This document shows positions 28,071 through 38,278 of a DNA stretch of 46,625 bases, piece after piece (position 1 is the stretch's first letter; every line of letters starts with the position of its first letter). The position numbers and the translations under genes are program-made. The notes under the pieces are model-generated. The model saw only the letters and a list, made by a program, of their open reading frames with translations, did no database searches and was not told where the DNA came from. This DNA is from Nostoc sp. TH1S01 (GTDB lineage Bacteria; Cyanobacteriota; Cyanobacteriia; Cyanobacteriales; Nostocaceae): positions 1-46,625 of the forward strand of contig JAGKSW010000029.1 of assembly GCA_018993265.1 (NCBI GenBank), given 5' to 3'.

Positions 28071-28103
28071 AGATCCCCGACTTCTTCAAGAAATCGGGGA
28101 TCT
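28071..28103 (+). repeat. Stem-loop between pstS and pstC
   Basis: AGATCCCCGA pairs exactly with TCGGGGATCT, with three more pairs inside (TTC/GAA) around a short loop. It belongs to the same hairpin family as 34912, 35871 and 39982. Placed inside the operon, it could stabilise or trim the pstS message and lower pstC-A-B expression relative to pstS. Confidence 0.7.
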
Positions 28104-28136
28104 AGAAGTATTAAAGTTGACGCTGAAATTTTGAGC

Positions 28137-29051
28137 ATGACTATGGCAAAAAAAACTCGATTTTCTGCCAAGCTATTACGAGATTTGCGGGAACGAATAA
28201 TAGAATTTATCTTGTTTCTGGCGGCGCTGTCTTCGGTAGCGACAACAATAGCTATTGTTGGTATTTTGCTTTACGAGTCTGTGAAGTTTTTCCATCAAGT
28301 ACCATTAGGGGAATTTTTGACAGATACTCAATGGACACCTTTATTTGATGATAAGCACTTTGGCATTTGGCCTTTAGTAGCTGGCACATTAACTACAACA
28401 GCAGTCGCCTTATTAGTAGCTATCCCTTTGGGTACAATCATTGCAATTTACCTGAGCGAATTTGCTCCCCCTGTAGTTCGGGAAGTAGTGAAACCCGCTT
28501 TGGAATTACTTGCAGGTATTCCGACGGTAGTTTACGGGTATTTTGCATTGTTATTCGTCACGCCATTGCTGCAAGTTGTTTTACCCGACTTACCTGGTTT
28601 TAATATGCTGAGTGCTGGGTTAGTTATTGGAATGATGATTATTCCCTACGTGAGTTCCCTGAGTGAAGATGCGATGCGTGCTGTCCCGACACATTTGCGG
28701 GAGGGTTCTTATGCGATGGGGGCGACGCGCTTACAGACAGCATTACGAGTGGTTTTACCGTCGGCAATTTCTGGGATATCGGCTGCGTATATTTTGGGGA
28801 TTTCCCGTGCTGTCGGTGAAACAATGGTGGTGGCTATTGCAGCTGGGGGACAACCGAATCTCACCTTTAACCCCTTGGAACCAGCCGCAACCATGACTGC
28901 CTATATCGTATCAGTTAGCTTGGGCGATTTACCCCACGGCAGTTTGGAGTACGAAACTATCTTTGCAGTGGGACTATCGCTGATGTTGATGACTTTAGTC
29001 TTCAACATTATTGGTTATTTCCTCAGCAAGCACTATCGAGAAATTTATTGA
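28137..29051 (+). CDS. pstC: Phosphate ABC transporter permease PstC
   Basis: 304 residues from the ATG at 28137 (MTMAKKTRFSAKLL); the frame is open further upstream only through the repeat hairpin. Six transmembrane helices. The EAA-type cytoplasmic loop is EGSYAMGATRLQTALRVVLPSAISG, and the conserved ELLAGIPTVVYGYFAL lies in the membrane domain. It forms the inner-membrane channel with PstA. The TGA stop is one base before the pstA ATG, so translation is coupled. Confidence 0.95.
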   Translation: MTMAKKTRFSAKLLRDLRERIIEFILFLAALSSVATTIAIVGILLYESVKFFHQVPLGEFLTDTQWTPLFDDKHFGIWPLVAGTLTTTAVALLVAIPLGTIIAIYLSEFAPPVVREVVKPALELLAGIPTVVYGYFALLFVTPLLQVVLPDLPGFNMLSAGLVIGMMIIPYVSSLSEDAMRAVPTHLREGSYAMGATRLQTALRVVLPSAISGISAAYILGISRAVGETMVVAIAAGGQPNLTFNPLEPAATMTAYIVSVSLGDLPHGSLEYETIFAVGLSLMLMTLVFNIIGYFLSKHYREIY

Positions 29052-29052
29052 G

Positions 29053-29976
29053 ATGGTTAGTCAAACGATTCCCTACATTCGCAAGATTATCACTCGCAAC
29101 AAGCGATCGCAAAATATTTTTAGCATCATTGGCTTGTTGTCCATGTTAGTTGGTATTGTCACTTTACTAGCATTAATGTTTGACTTGTTTAGTGATGGTT
29201 GGCCGCGTCTTTCTTGGCAATTTCTCACCTCATTTCCCAGCCGCAAAGCCGAACAAGCAGGTATCCTTTCGGCTTGGGTAGGAACAATTTTAGTGATGCT
29301 AGTCACCGCATTCGCGGCCATTCCGGTTGGTATTGCATCGGGAATTTACCTAGAAGAATACGCTCGTAAAAACTGGGTGTCTGATTTAATCGAGATTAAC
29401 GTCACTAATCTCGCCGGAGTTCCTTCCATCATTTACGGACTTTTGGCTTTGGGTGTGTTTGTCTATGGCTTAAACTTAGGTCAAAGCGTAGTTACTGCTG
29501 GGTTAACCTTGGCATTATTGATTTTACCAGTAGTCATTGTCACTACCCGCGAAGCTGTCCGCGCCATTCCCAACAGCATCCGGGAAGCCGCCTACGCCAC
29601 TGGTGCTTCCAAATGGCAAATGATTTGGGATCATATTCTGCCCTACTCTACCGGCACGATTCTAACTGGAATTATTGTGGCATTAGCACGAGCGATCGGT
29701 GAAACTGCACCGCTTGTTACCATTGGCGCACTTACATTTATCGCTTTTTTACCAGACTCCCCCATCACAGGGCAATTTCCTTATATCTCCTTTGCTTGGT
29801 TGCTGGCTCCCTTCACAGTCCTACCAATTCAAATGTTTGATTGGGTGTCTCGTCCCCAAGCTGAATTTCAGGTGAACGCCGCCGCCGCAGGTATTGTGCT
29901 AATAGTCATTACCCTCGCCATGAATGCTGTAGCTATTTACATCCGCTATCGTCTACGCCAAAAAATCAAATGGTAG
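29053..29976 (+). CDS. pstA: Phosphate ABC transporter permease PstA
   Basis: 307 residues from the ATG at 29053, one base after the pstC stop; an upstream in-frame start at 29011 would overlap pstC and is less likely. Multiple membrane helices. The permease loop is [24 protein letters not shown], and [16 protein letters not shown] is the counterpart of the PstC motif. It ends [14 protein letters not shown]. The gene overlaps pstB by 7 bp (ATGGTAG). Confidence 0.95.
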   Translation: MVSQTIPYIRKIITRNKRSQNIFSIIGLLSMLVGIVTLLALMFDLFSDGWPRLSWQFLTSFPSRKAEQAGILSAWVGTILVMLVTAFAAIPVGIASGIYLEEYARKNWVSDLIEINVTNLAGVPSIIYGLLALGVFVYGLNLGQSVVTAGLTLALLILPVVIVTTREAVRAIPNSIREAAYATGASKWQMIWDHILPYSTGTILTGIIVALARAIGETAPLVTIGALTFIAFLPDSPITGQFPYISFAWLLAPFTVLPIQMFDWVSRPQAEFQVNAAAAGIVLIVITLAMNAVAIYIRYRLRQKIKW

Positions 29977-30764
29977 AAACAACATCCGTAAAACTTGAAA
30001 AACCTCTCAAAGCTTCTGTTGATTACCTTAATTTTTACTATGGTGGCAAAGTCCACGCCCTCAAAGACATTCATTTGCCTATTGCAGACAAGCAGGTAAC
30101 AGCACTAATTGGCCCTTCTGGATGCGGTAAAACCACCTTGCTGCGCTGCTTTAACCGGATGCACGACTTATATCCAGGAAATCGCTATAAAGGAGAAATC
30201 ACCCTCAAACCAGATGAAATTAACCTCCTGAGCAATAAAGTCGATCCCATTGAAGTGCGGATGCGAATTAGCATGGTATTTCAAAGACCCAATCCTTTTC
30301 CTAAGTCAATTTACGAAAATGTTGCTTATGGTTTGCGGGTACGGGGTGAATCAAAACGTGCTGTAATTGATGAAAAAGTAGAAAAAGCCTTACGCAACGC
30401 GGCTTTGTGGGATGAAGTCAAGGATCGCTTAAATGATTTAGCCTACAATCTTTCTGGTGGTCAACAGCAGAGGTTATGTATTGCGCGTGCATTAGCAACT
30501 GAGCCGGAAATAGTATTGTTTGATGAGCCGACATCTGCATTAGACCCCATAGCCACTGCCAGTATTGAAGAATTGATTGGACAATTAAAAGAAACCGTAA
30601 CGATTTTAATTGTCACTCACAGTATGCAGCAGGCCGCGCGGGTTTCTGACTATACGGCGTTTATGTATTTGGGTGAGTTGATCGAATTTAACAAAACAGA
30701 AGTCATTTTTCATCATCCCACAGATAAAAAGACCGCAGATTATGTCAGCGGGCGATTTGGGTAA
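29970..30764 (+). CDS. pstB: Phosphate ABC transporter ATPase PstB
   Basis: 264 residues. Canonical PstB: Walker [11 protein letters not shown]-loop Gln105 in [20 protein letters not shown], signature [15 protein letters not shown], Walker [14 protein letters not shown] and switch His in [13 protein letters not shown]. It powers phosphate import through PstC-PstA. Last gene of the operon, overlapping pstA by 7 bp. Unlike the paralogue at 25261, it keeps every catalytic residue. Confidence 0.96.
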   Translation: MVETTSVKLEKPLKASVDYLNFYYGGKVHALKDIHLPIADKQVTALIGPSGCGKTTLLRCFNRMHDLYPGNRYKGEITLKPDEINLLSNKVDPIEVRMRISMVFQRPNPFPKSIYENVAYGLRVRGESKRAVIDEKVEKALRNAALWDEVKDRLNDLAYNLSGGQQQRLCIARALATEPEIVLFDEPTSALDPIATASIEELIGQLKETVTILIVTHSMQQAARVSDYTAFMYLGELIEFNKTEVIFHHPTDKKTADYVSGRFG

Positions 30765-30810
30765 TTAACAGACAATCTCTAGAATCTCAAACCAAATATT
30801 TATATTCAGG

Positions 30811-31010
30811 TGCAAGGAAAGAAGGTACAGTAGCCCAAAATCCTTGCATCACAGTGGTTAGAAATAACCTGATGTATCTGAAATCGCAGATAGATGGTTA
30901 AAAAAGTTAACATTTAACTCAGAGTTTATAAAAAAACTTTTGCTTCGGAAGCTCCACCCCATAAAGGTTTCATACCTTTACTCCAAATTTCAGTATGTTT
31001 GGGGTTTTTT
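30811..31010 (+). ncRNA. Candidate structured RNA after pstB
   Basis: Seven consecutive short stem-loops within 195 nt: TGCAAGGA/TCCTTGCA (30811-30848); GGTTA-GAAA-TAACC (30856-30869); TATCTG/CAGATA (30875-30892); GTTAA/TTAAC (30906-30918); GCTT/AAGC (30942-30952); AAAGGT/ACCTTT (30963-30979); and the terminator at 30981-31010. It starts 46 bp after the pstB stop. It could be the 3-prime untranslated region of the pst message or a small RNA released from it. No RNA family recognised. Some of the smaller stems could be chance in AT-rich DNA. Confidence 0.45.
30981..31010 (+). terminator. Intrinsic terminator of the pst operon
   Basis: CTCCAAA pairs with TTTGGGG (7 bp, one T-G pair, 10-nt loop) followed directly by six T. 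It closes pstS-C-A-B or the small RNA candidate. ACCCC at 30956-30960 could instead pair with GGGGT at 31001-31005, so an alternative fold exists. Confidence 0.75.
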
Positions 31011-31095
31011 ATTGAGATTTTAATAGTACAATTGTTCTAGTGATAGACCTCTGAGCGATACTTTGCCGACGCGAAGTTTAAACGATATCAATACT

Positions 31096-31761
31096 ATGAT
31101 GACACCATTACAGGGTATAGTTGCAGGCCAAACCCAATCAAAGTTTGAGCAATCTCCAGAACACAAAGCTAATCGCCCAAAGAGCTTTAACCGCGAACAT
31201 ATTGCGTTTCAAAGGCTCACTGATGTCACTAAGGCAATTTTGCATCATGCCTTTTGGTTGGCGGAACAAAAAAAACAGTTGTCTTTACGAGATTACAAAC
31301 AGCTACTTTTAGAACATGGTTGGCAAGGTGAAGAAAAGCGGTATCTCAAAATAGCAGAAGCGTTTGCGAAGTTTTCGCCGCAAGATGTCGCTCAAGTTGA
31401 GCCTCGAACTATCTATCAGTTGGCAGAAAATAACAAAAAATACCAACAAGTTATCAATCGGCTATTAGACTTAAGCATTATTAATCAAGAAAATGTGCGT
31501 TCCTTAATTAAAAAGCAGCGTACACCCAAAACAGCTAGGTATGAAAAACCGAGTATTTGGCGACGGACAAAAAATGGTGGGAGATACTGCCAAATTCCGC
31601 CAATTCATGAACCTTCAGAACAGACTGGTATGACTTTGCAAAGAATGATGGATGAAGAAGGATTGAGCGCCCAGTCTATTGTGGCAGAAGCGATCGCTCT
31701 CAGGCAAGCATATAAACAAGGGCAATTAGTCCGCGCCGAAGATAAAGCAGTCGAAGCATAG
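31096..31761 (+). CDS. Hypothetical protein, family not recognised
   Basis: 221 residues from the ATG at 31096 (a TTG at 31063 is also in frame; neither has a good Shine-Dalgarno). Mostly helical, soluble and basic: LTDVTKAILHHAFWLAEQ, LSLRDYKQLLLEHGW, then a Lys/Arg-rich part (SLIKKQRTPKTARYEKPS, WRRTKNGGRYC). The C-terminal helix is EEGLSAQSIVAEAIALRQ. The composition suggests nucleic-acid binding, but no domain is identifiable. It stands alone after the pst terminator. Confidence 0.7.
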   Translation: MMTPLQGIVAGQTQSKFEQSPEHKANRPKSFNREHIAFQRLTDVTKAILHHAFWLAEQKKQLSLRDYKQLLLEHGWQGEEKRYLKIAEAFAKFSPQDVAQVEPRTIYQLAENNKKYQQVINRLLDLSIINQENVRSLIKKQRTPKTARYEKPSIWRRTKNGGRYCQIPPIHEPSEQTGMTLQRMMDEEGLSAQSIVAEAIALRQAYKQGQLVRAEDKAVEA

Positions 31762-31808
31762 GTTAGAACTATGTTTGTGGCTGAAACTCCTGAAAATACT
31801 GAGTTCCA

Positions 31809-31836
31809 ACTCAGCACTCAGCACTCAGCACTCAGC
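31809..31836. repeat. 7-bp tandem array, ACTCAGC x4
   Basis: Four exact units, with a partial fifth, between the hypothetical gene and the reductase at 31913. Confidence 0.85.
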
Positions 31837-31912
31837 ACTTTGCTATAACAATTAAATTTTTCGAGACAATAGAGTTGTAATTGAGCATAAGTGCATTGCT
31901 TACTACTCAACT

Positions 31913-32935
31913 ATGACTGATATCAAAATCAAGAAAAAAGGCAAATCTCTCCCGCCAAAGCTCATCATCGGTTTGGGCAAGTTTGTGTGGACAACTCTTT
32001 GGCATATTATGATGTCCCGACTTGCACCCCGCAATCAATCAGGAGAATACATTCGTCCCGACAGCCAGTTTAGAAATGTTATCAGTCAAGCTGAAGGTAA
32101 TATTTACCAACCAGCATCGGGACGTTACAAACTTTATGTGGGACTGGGTTGTCCTTGGGCGCACCGCACCTTAGTTGTCAGGGCGCTCAAAGGACTAGAA
32201 GATGTTATCTCAGTCACCACTGTGGAGCCTTCTGCGGAGTCTGGGGGTTGGGTATTCACCAGCGAAGATGAAGGATGTCAAACCTTAGCTGAACTGTACC
32301 AACTTGCCCAACCTGGCTATACTGGGCGCTCTACAGTTCCAGTATTATGGGATAAACAAACTAAAACCATTGTTAATAACGAAAGCGCGGAAATTATTGT
32401 GATGCTGAACTCAGAATTTAATGAGTTCGCTACAAATCCCACATTGAATCTCTACCCAGCAGAACTAAAAGAAAAAATTGACTGGTGGAATCAAAAGATT
32501 TACACAAATGTTAACAATGGGGTATATCGTTGTGGCTTTGCTCAAACTCAAGCAGCATACAACCAAGCTTGTGATCAATTATTCGACACTCTGGATGAAA
32601 TTGACGCAGCCCTCAATACAAGTCGCTACCTTTGTAGTAACAATGTCACCTTAGCAGATGTGCGTTTGTTTACAACTCTATTTCGGTTTGACATTGTGTA
32701 TTACGGCTTATTCAAGTGTAACCGCCGCCGAATCCAAGACTATCCCAATTTGGGAGCCTACTTGCGCGACTTGTATCAGTTAGCGAGTGTTGCTGGCACT
32801 TGTGATTTAGAAAGTGTCAAGCAAGATTATTATGGGAATCTTTTTCCACTTAATCCTGGTGGAATTGTACCGACTGGCCCTGATATGGCATTTATGTTAA
32901 AACCACACCAGCGCGAAACTGTTGGAGTGCATTAG
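31913..32935 (+). CDS. Glutathionyl-hydroquinone reductase (xi-class GST)
   Basis: 340 residues, normal for the YqjG/ECM4 family. The catalytic cysteine is Cys80 in YVGLGCPWAHRTLVV. The glutathione-binding thioredoxin fold continues with STVPVLWDKQTKTIVNNESA, and the helical C-terminal domain has ADVRLFTTLFRFDIVYYG. It reduces glutathionylated hydroquinones by transferring the thiol to a second glutathione. Its stop codon overlaps that of the small minus-strand gene at 32932. Confidence 0.92.
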   Translation: MTDIKIKKKGKSLPPKLIIGLGKFVWTTLWHIMMSRLAPRNQSGEYIRPDSQFRNVISQAEGNIYQPASGRYKLYVGLGCPWAHRTLVVRALKGLEDVISVTTVEPSAESGGWVFTSEDEGCQTLAELYQLAQPGYTGRSTVPVLWDKQTKTIVNNESAEIIVMLNSEFNEFATNPTLNLYPAELKEKIDWWNQKIYTNVNNGVYRCGFAQTQAAYNQACDQLFDTLDEIDAALNTSRYLCSNNVTLADVRLFTTLFRFDIVYYGLFKCNRRRIQDYPNLGAYLRDLYQLASVAGTCDLESVKQDYYGNLFPLNPGGIVPTGPDMAFMLKPHQRETVGVH

Positions 32936-33162
32936 CCAGCACTTAAATTAGCAATAGTTATTTGCTTGTTTCCTAGAGTTTGTTCGTTAGCATCATCAAA
33001 TGGCTGCGGAGTAGGATTATCAGCATTTTCATCATCAGGAACAGAATCGTTTAAGTCGTGCTGATTTTTTGGGGTTTGCTCATTTCCATCAACATCTAGC
33101 AGACTGGGAACTGAAGATTCATGGACTGATAAGTTAATCAGTTTATCTTTTTCCTGAGCCAT
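32932..33162 (-). CDS. Small acidic protein, unknown
   Basis: 76 residues from the ATG at 33162, which has a good AGAGGG Shine-Dalgarno four bases upstream; the frame opens 18 bp earlier but without that support. Very hydrophilic and rich in Asp, Asn, Gln and Pro (NEQTPKNQHDLNDSV, DDENADNPTPQPFDD), with a repeated NEQT. Probably unstructured. Its stop overlaps that of the convergent GST-type gene. Function unknown. Confidence 0.55.
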   Translation of the reverse strand: MAQEKDKLINLSVHESSVPSLLDVDGNEQTPKNQHDLNDSVPDDENADNPTPQPFDDANEQTLGNKQITIANLSAG

Positions 33163-33769
33163 TTTGCCCTCTTGATGCACATTACATAAGTTAACTATAG
33201 GACTCGTATTTGATTTGTGAACAAAACTCAGTACAGTTTCTGTTCCCCGTTCCCCGTTCCCTTTTCCCTACCTTCACGAGTAAATTCAGAAATCAAACCG
33301 GATTCCTATATGTATATAAGTTAAGGTTTGCTGTTGATATTGTGCCTCTAACAATGGATGTATTTATTACAGCAATTGTTGCTTGAATCACTGCCAGTTC
33401 AAGCATTTTTTTATGAGTTGGGAAAAAGTTGGCGAACCGGGAGTTATGAGCGATCGCTTCCTGATCACATTGCCAGTTAAACTACTCTTAAAGTAATCTT
33501 GAGAATTTTTCTACTTAAACTTGTAATAGGATAATTAATCTAGGTAGCAGCGGCACTGACAAATTATTGACTTGTGACTGCTGTATTTTGATTACAGCAC
33601 ACTCAATTAGTTGAGTTTGATACATGAATTATTGCAAATAAATCTCAAATGCTTATAAATTTATAAAGAATGATGGTTAGCAGACACCTACCTCCAACAC
33701 CATCAGCAAGGGTGGTTTATCAATATCCCTGTCAAGCCGAACACATAATTAGCAATTCAGGTATCAGCT
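33163..33769. other. Intergenic region with GTTCCCC array
   Basis: 607 bp. Three 7-bp GTTCCCC-type units at 33242-33262. The rest is AT-rich with a single HIP1 core. No gene or terminator seen. Confidence 0.55.
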
Positions 33770-34864
33770 ATGTTTTATTTTGGGATTGAGCATGAAGTTG
33801 CATTCTTAAACCAAGAAGGAAAATTTGCCGATTTTACCCACACTAAATTTGCAGATTTTGCTCAAATTGTCGAAAGATTGCCTACCTACCCCAGTGATTA
33901 TCCGCAACTGCGTGTAGGCGATGCTGGTATTAAAAAGAAGAGATGGTATATCGAAGGATTTGAAAGATTTGCTGATTCTGATCAACCAATAGATTGTTTA
34001 GCCAAAGGTATTGAAATTAGAACCACCATACATACTGATATTCAAGGTGCTGTGAATGAATTATCAGAAAGTTTTAGTTTACTGCGAGAATTAGCAGTTA
34101 GCTTTGGTTACACACCAGTTTTAGTGAGTTTTAACCCTTACAAAACAGTTTTTGAACCTCAACCCCCATTAAACGATTTTGAAATCAAACAACTACAAGC
34201 TTATCCTGACGAGCAAACTGCTAATATTTACATGGTCAGTTACGGGCCAGATTTGAATATTTCTGTGGCAGATATGTCTACAGAAAAGTTAATTGATATT
34301 GGTCGAAAGTTAACTTATTACAGCCCTTATATCGTCCCTTTTACTTATAGTTCACCTTTTTACAAAGGTAGTTTATGGGAAGGACTATCGGTCAGGACTT
34401 TTATTAGAACAGGTAAACGTTCAGCAACACTAGTGTTTGTCGAAAAACAAGAACAATTAATTCCTAGTGTCCCATCATTAACCAAAGTCGCCCGCATTCC
34501 CGCAGAAATTGGACGCATAGAATTTAAAGCTTTTGATAGTTGTGATAATTTTAATATTTATGCAGCGTTATTGGCATTATTAAAAGGTTTGATATTAGAT
34601 CAAACCTTACAAGAGAGATTAACTATACCTGACGCAGCTTTGCACCAGCTTTCGGCTAAAGAAGGATTTGATAATGAAGATATTTTTGCTAACGCCAAAA
34701 AAGTTTTACAAGCATCTGAAGTTGCTTTGAATGATGACCCAGATGTTAAATTGATCACACCATTGAAAATAATATTAGAACAGCGAAAAAGTAAATCCCA
34801 TGAATTAATTGAGAAGTTTCAAAATTTAGGTTCAATAGAAGAAGTATTACGACAAACTTATTGA
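33770..34864 (+). CDS. Glutamate-cysteine-ligase-like (GCS2-type) protein
   Basis: 364 residues. It begins FYFGIEHEVAFLN, matching the GIExE start of carboxylate-amine ligases, where the glutamates bind metal-ATP. Later motifs: KGIEIRTTIHTD, and RIPAEIGRIEFKAFDSCDNF near 240-265 (RIEFKAFDS recalls the R-x-E-x-R/D core of the GCS2 fold). It may join an amino acid to a small amine or thiol, but its substrate is unknown and it is not the main cyanobacterial GshA. ATG 33770 is the natural start. No clear operon. Confidence 0.7.
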   Translation: MFYFGIEHEVAFLNQEGKFADFTHTKFADFAQIVERLPTYPSDYPQLRVGDAGIKKKRWYIEGFERFADSDQPIDCLAKGIEIRTTIHTDIQGAVNELSESFSLLRELAVSFGYTPVLVSFNPYKTVFEPQPPLNDFEIKQLQAYPDEQTANIYMVSYGPDLNISVADMSTEKLIDIGRKLTYYSPYIVPFTYSSPFYKGSLWEGLSVRTFIRTGKRSATLVFVEKQEQLIPSVPSLTKVARIPAEIGRIEFKAFDSCDNFNIYAALLALLKGLILDQTLQERLTIPDAALHQLSAKEGFDNEDIFANAKKVLQASEVALNDDPDVKLITPLKIILEQRKSKSHELIEKFQNLGSIEEVLRQTY

Positions 34865-34911
34865 AATTGAAAAATTAGCAAATAGATGATTCAGATGTGA
34901 TAAATACGTGC

Positions 34912-34944
34912 AGATCCCCGACTTATACAAAAAGTCGGGGATCT
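34912..34944. terminator. 13-bp perfect hairpin between convergent genes
   Basis: AGATCCCCGACTT pairs with AAGTCGGGGATCT around a 7-nt loop. It lies between the stops of the GCS-like (plus) and M15 peptidase (minus) genes, so it can terminate both. Confidence 0.65.
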
Positions 34945-34952
34945 AATACTCA

Positions 34953-35798
34953 CTACGACAAAGGTGTTAACCAATAAGTAATTCCTTGAATAACTTGATT
35001 TCTAAACCCCAATTTAGGCAAATCTTCTGCTGATACACCAAGATAAGTCCAGTGGGGCACATCTTTAACTACAGTTTGAAACCAACCATTTTGATTTAAA
35101 ATTTGCCTTTGTTTTGTGTTAGATACACCTAAATCAATTGCTAATCCCCAAAGATGCTGCGATGTTCCGGGTGGTGCAACTAAACCCAGAATTGCCGTTT
35201 CTTTACCTTCTTTGACTTTTTCTAAAGTTTTATTATTAGCATATTTATGCCAAAATCTTAAATTTGTGGCAAAACTGCGTGTACAATCACTAGCACCATA
35301 GCCAGATTTCAGGGGAATATTAAACTGTAGTCTGGCTTTATTTAAAGCATCTGCTGCTGATTTTTGTAAATAACAATCATTTGTACCAACTACTTTCTCT
35401 AGTGTCAGTTGTGACTGAAATTCTTTAGTATCTTCTTCATTATCAAAAATCAATTTTGGCGGCAATTTCACATCATCTGCGGGGTTAATAAATGCAGCAC
35501 CGTAGGAACGGAGTAAAGTATATTCGTAAGTTCCTGGTGCGGGCATTACCTTTAAGTTTGGTATAATTGCAGTCACAAAACGCTCTTGTTGGCTTAATGG
35601 TTCGTTAACAATAGATTTTGGCAAACTGGGTTCTTGAGCATTAGCGCTACAGCCAGATACTGCTGCAACTAAGCATTGATTTATTAACTGTGTATTATTA
35701 AGTGTTTGATGGCGTTGAATGCTATTACTAGCAACCAATGCCAAACAAATAAAAATAGCAGTAAAGATGAATTTTGCTTTTTTAACTAGAAGCTTCAT
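34953..35798 (-). CDS. Peptidase M15 / VanY-like carboxypeptidase
   Basis: 281 residues from the ATG at 35798 (MKLLVKKAKFIFTAIFICLA, a signal or anchor helix). The frame opens at 35843, but that part is encoded by the end of a repeat element. The lipobox-like AVSGC near residue 50 hints at a lipoprotein, though it is late for one. The M15 zinc-site motifs are SQHLWGLAIDLG (ligands His and Asp) and PHWTYLG (His ligand). It probably trims D-Ala-D-Ala peptidoglycan stems in the periplasm. The catalytic base expected just before the last His (E.PWH in VanY) reads VPHW here, so activity is not certain. Confidence 0.78.
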   Translation of the reverse strand: MKLLVKKAKFIFTAIFICLALVASNSIQRHQTLNNTQLINQCLVAAVSGCSANAQEPSLPKSIVNEPLSQQERFVTAIIPNLKVMPAPGTYEYTLLRSYGAAFINPADDVKLPPKLIFDNEEDTKEFQSQLTLEKVVGTNDCYLQKSAADALNKARLQFNIPLKSGYGASDCTRSFATNLRFWHKYANNKTLEKVKEGKETAILGLVAPPGTSQHLWGLAIDLGVSNTKQRQILNQNGWFQTVVKDVPHWTYLGVSAEDLPKLGFRNQVIQGITYWLTPLS

Positions 35799-35831
35799 TA
35801 ATTGCTTAAAATTGTAAATATATTTAATAAG

Positions 35832-35929
35832 TATAGCAATCATAAATGAGTTGTAAAAATTGAGAGGCTCAGATCCCAGACTTCTAAAAGAAGTCTGGGA
35901 TCTCGTTGTTCACAAATGATTTATGACTA
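35832..35929. mobile_element. MITE-like element, copy A (inverted to 39951 copy)
   Basis: Left end TATAGCAATCAT at 35832, a 15-bp perfect central hairpin (35871-35885 with 35889-35903, AAA loop) and CAAATGATTTATGACTA at the right. The right end has lost the expected GCTATA. Nearly identical, in reverse complement, to 39951-40053. The left end overlaps the upstream part of the M15 frame. The rest of the gap before mnmG (35930-36130) shows nothing else. Confidence 0.8.
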
Positions 35930-36130
35930 AATAGTGACATTCACGACATATAGTCTAGAATTAACTAATTTTTTGCAGACCTTAGTTAATAATTATAATT
36001 TCTAATTTTTAAAATTTCACTATTACTATATGCCTAGTTCTTTTGATAGCTTTTTTATTAACAAGGCGCATCCTTGAAAGCACTGGATCAGCTAAAATAT
36101 CAATGACTCTTAGCTCTCTGTTGTATAAGT

Positions 36131-38053
36131 ATGACCATGCACAATTCCATTGAATTCCAAGACGCTTATGATGTGATTGTCGTCGGTGCAGGTCACTCCG
36201 GTTGCGAAGCCGCCTTGGCCGCTGCTCGTCTTGGTTGTCGGACTCTGCTATTAACACTTAATTTGGATAAAATTGCTTGGCAACCTTGTAACCCCGCCGT
36301 AGGTGGCCCGGCTAAATCTCAGTTAACCCATGAGGTGGATGCCCTTGGTGGGGAAATTGGCAAAATGGCAGACCGTACATTTTTGCAAAAACGTGTCCTC
36401 AACTCTTCACGAGGGCCTGCGGTCTGGGCATTACGCGCCCAAACAGACAAGCGTGAATATGCGGCGGTGATGAAAGCTATTGTCGAAAATCAAGAAAACT
36501 TGACTATCCGAGAAGGGATGGTGACAGATTTAGTTTTGGGCGCTAACGATGAAGTGGTTGGCGTGGAAACTTATTTTGGTGTCGCTTTTCAATGTAAAAC
36601 AGTAATTTTAACGACTGGTACTTTCTTGGGTGGCAAGATTTGGGTTGGCAACAAATCAATGGCGGCGGGACGCGCGGGAGAATTTGCGGCTGAGGGTTTG
36701 ACAGCAACTTTAAATCGTTTGGGTTTTGAAACAGGAAGATTAAAAACTGGGACACCTGCACGGGTAGACAAGCGATCGGTGGACTACAGTAAGATGGAAA
36801 TCCAGCCGGGAGATGCAGAGGTTCGTTGGTTTAGCTTTGACCCAGAGGTGTGGGTAGAACGCGAACAAATGCCTTGTCACATGACCCGTACCACTGCCGA
36901 AACCCATCGTTTGATTCGAGAAAATCTCCATTTGTCTCCTGTTTATGGTGGTTGGGTAGATGCGAAAGGGCCGCGTTACTGCCCCAGTATTGAAGATAAG
37001 ATTGTGCGCTTTGTGGATAAGGAAAGCCATCAAATCTTTATTGAACCAGAAGGGCGAGATATTCCTGAACTATATATTCAAGGTTTTTCGACTGGGTTGC
37101 CCGAAAATCTGCAATTGCAAATGCTGCGGAGTCTACCTGGGTTGGAAAACTGTGTGATGCTGCGTCCGGCGTATGCTGTAGAGTATGATTACTTACCTGC
37201 AACTCAGTGTTATCCCACAATGATGACCAAGAAGATTGAGGGGTTGTTTTGTGCAGGTCAAATTAACGGCACAACAGGCTATGAAGAAGCAGCAGCCCAA
37301 GGAATTGTCGCCGGAATTAACGCGGCACGATTTGTGCGCGGTCAGGAAATGATTGTATTTCCGCGTGAGCAAAGTTACATCGGCACGTTGATGGATGATT
37401 TGTGTACGAAAGACCTGCGAGAACCTTACCGGATGCTGACTAGTCGCTCTGAGTATCGCTTGCTGTTGCGTTCGGATAATGCAGACCAACGCTTAACGCC
37501 TTTGGGACGGGAAATTGGCTTAATTGACGATCGCCGTTGGGAATTATTCACCGCTAAACAAGCCCAAATTACGGCGGAAAAAGAACGGTTATACACCACC
37601 CGCATTAAAGAACATGATGAAGTAGGGAAAGCGATCGCATCTGATACCCAACAAGCAATCAAAGGTTCTATCACCCTCGCTGACTTACTACGCCGACCAG
37701 GATTTCATTATGTTGACCTGAATAAATATGGCTTAGGTAATCCCAGTCTTACCCAGGCGGAGAGAGAAGGCGCAGAAATCGACATCAAATATTCTGGCTA
37801 TCTTGCCAGACAACAAAACCAAATTGAACAAACCGCCCGTCAAGCACACCGTCAGTTACCTGCGGATTTAGATTATGCCAAAATTGATACTCTTTCTAAA
37901 GAAGCACGGGAAAAATTAACTAAGGTAAAACCACTGACTATTGGCCAAGCTGCCCGTATTGGTGGTGTAAATCCTGCGGATATTAACGCACTGTTAATAT
38001 ATTTGGAATTGCGTAAAACCAAGCACCAGACTGACTTTCCGGCTTTAACGTAA
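36131..38053 (+). CDS. mnmG: tRNA uridine 5-carboxymethylaminomethyl modification enzyme
   Basis: 640 residues (GidA). With MnmE it modifies U34 of tRNAs, using FAD and NADH. The FAD-binding start is [21 protein letters not shown]; MnmG signatures are [42 protein letters not shown] and [19 protein letters not shown]. The C-terminal MnmE-binding helical domain ends the protein. ATG 36131 or the in-frame ATG at 36137 may start it. No mnmE nearby. Confidence 0.96.
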   Translation: MTMHNSIEFQDAYDVIVVGAGHSGCEAALAAARLGCRTLLLTLNLDKIAWQPCNPAVGGPAKSQLTHEVDALGGEIGKMADRTFLQKRVLNSSRGPAVWALRAQTDKREYAAVMKAIVENQENLTIREGMVTDLVLGANDEVVGVETYFGVAFQCKTVILTTGTFLGGKIWVGNKSMAAGRAGEFAAEGLTATLNRLGFETGRLKTGTPARVDKRSVDYSKMEIQPGDAEVRWFSFDPEVWVEREQMPCHMTRTTAETHRLIRENLHLSPVYGGWVDAKGPRYCPSIEDKIVRFVDKESHQIFIEPEGRDIPELYIQGFSTGLPENLQLQMLRSLPGLENCVMLRPAYAVEYDYLPATQCYPTMMTKKIEGLFCAGQINGTTGYEEAAAQGIVAGINAARFVRGQEMIVFPREQSYIGTLMDDLCTKDLREPYRMLTSRSEYRLLLRSDNADQRLTPLGREIGLIDDRRWELFTAKQAQITAEKERLYTTRIKEHDEVGKAIASDTQQAIKGSITLADLLRRPGFHYVDLNKYGLGNPSLTQAEREGAEIDIKYSGYLARQQNQIEQTARQAHRQLPADLDYAKIDTLSKEAREKLTKVKPLTIGQAARIGGVNPADINALLIYLELRKTKHQTDFPALT

Positions 38054-38278
38054 GTTAAAGTTTTAACAAACGTGAGTATAGTAGAAGGGAGGGGATTGGT
38101 ATGATCGATGACACGAATTAATAACTGGCATCACTAGCCATCTCCAGACTACAGTTGAATTTAATACCACATAAAAATAAACTCGTCAAGTTTAGGCTGG
38201 CAGTTTGATATTTGTGCAAAACCCTGATTTCCAGGTGTTAAGAGCATTGCTTAATCCTGGCAAACAAAACCTAAAATC

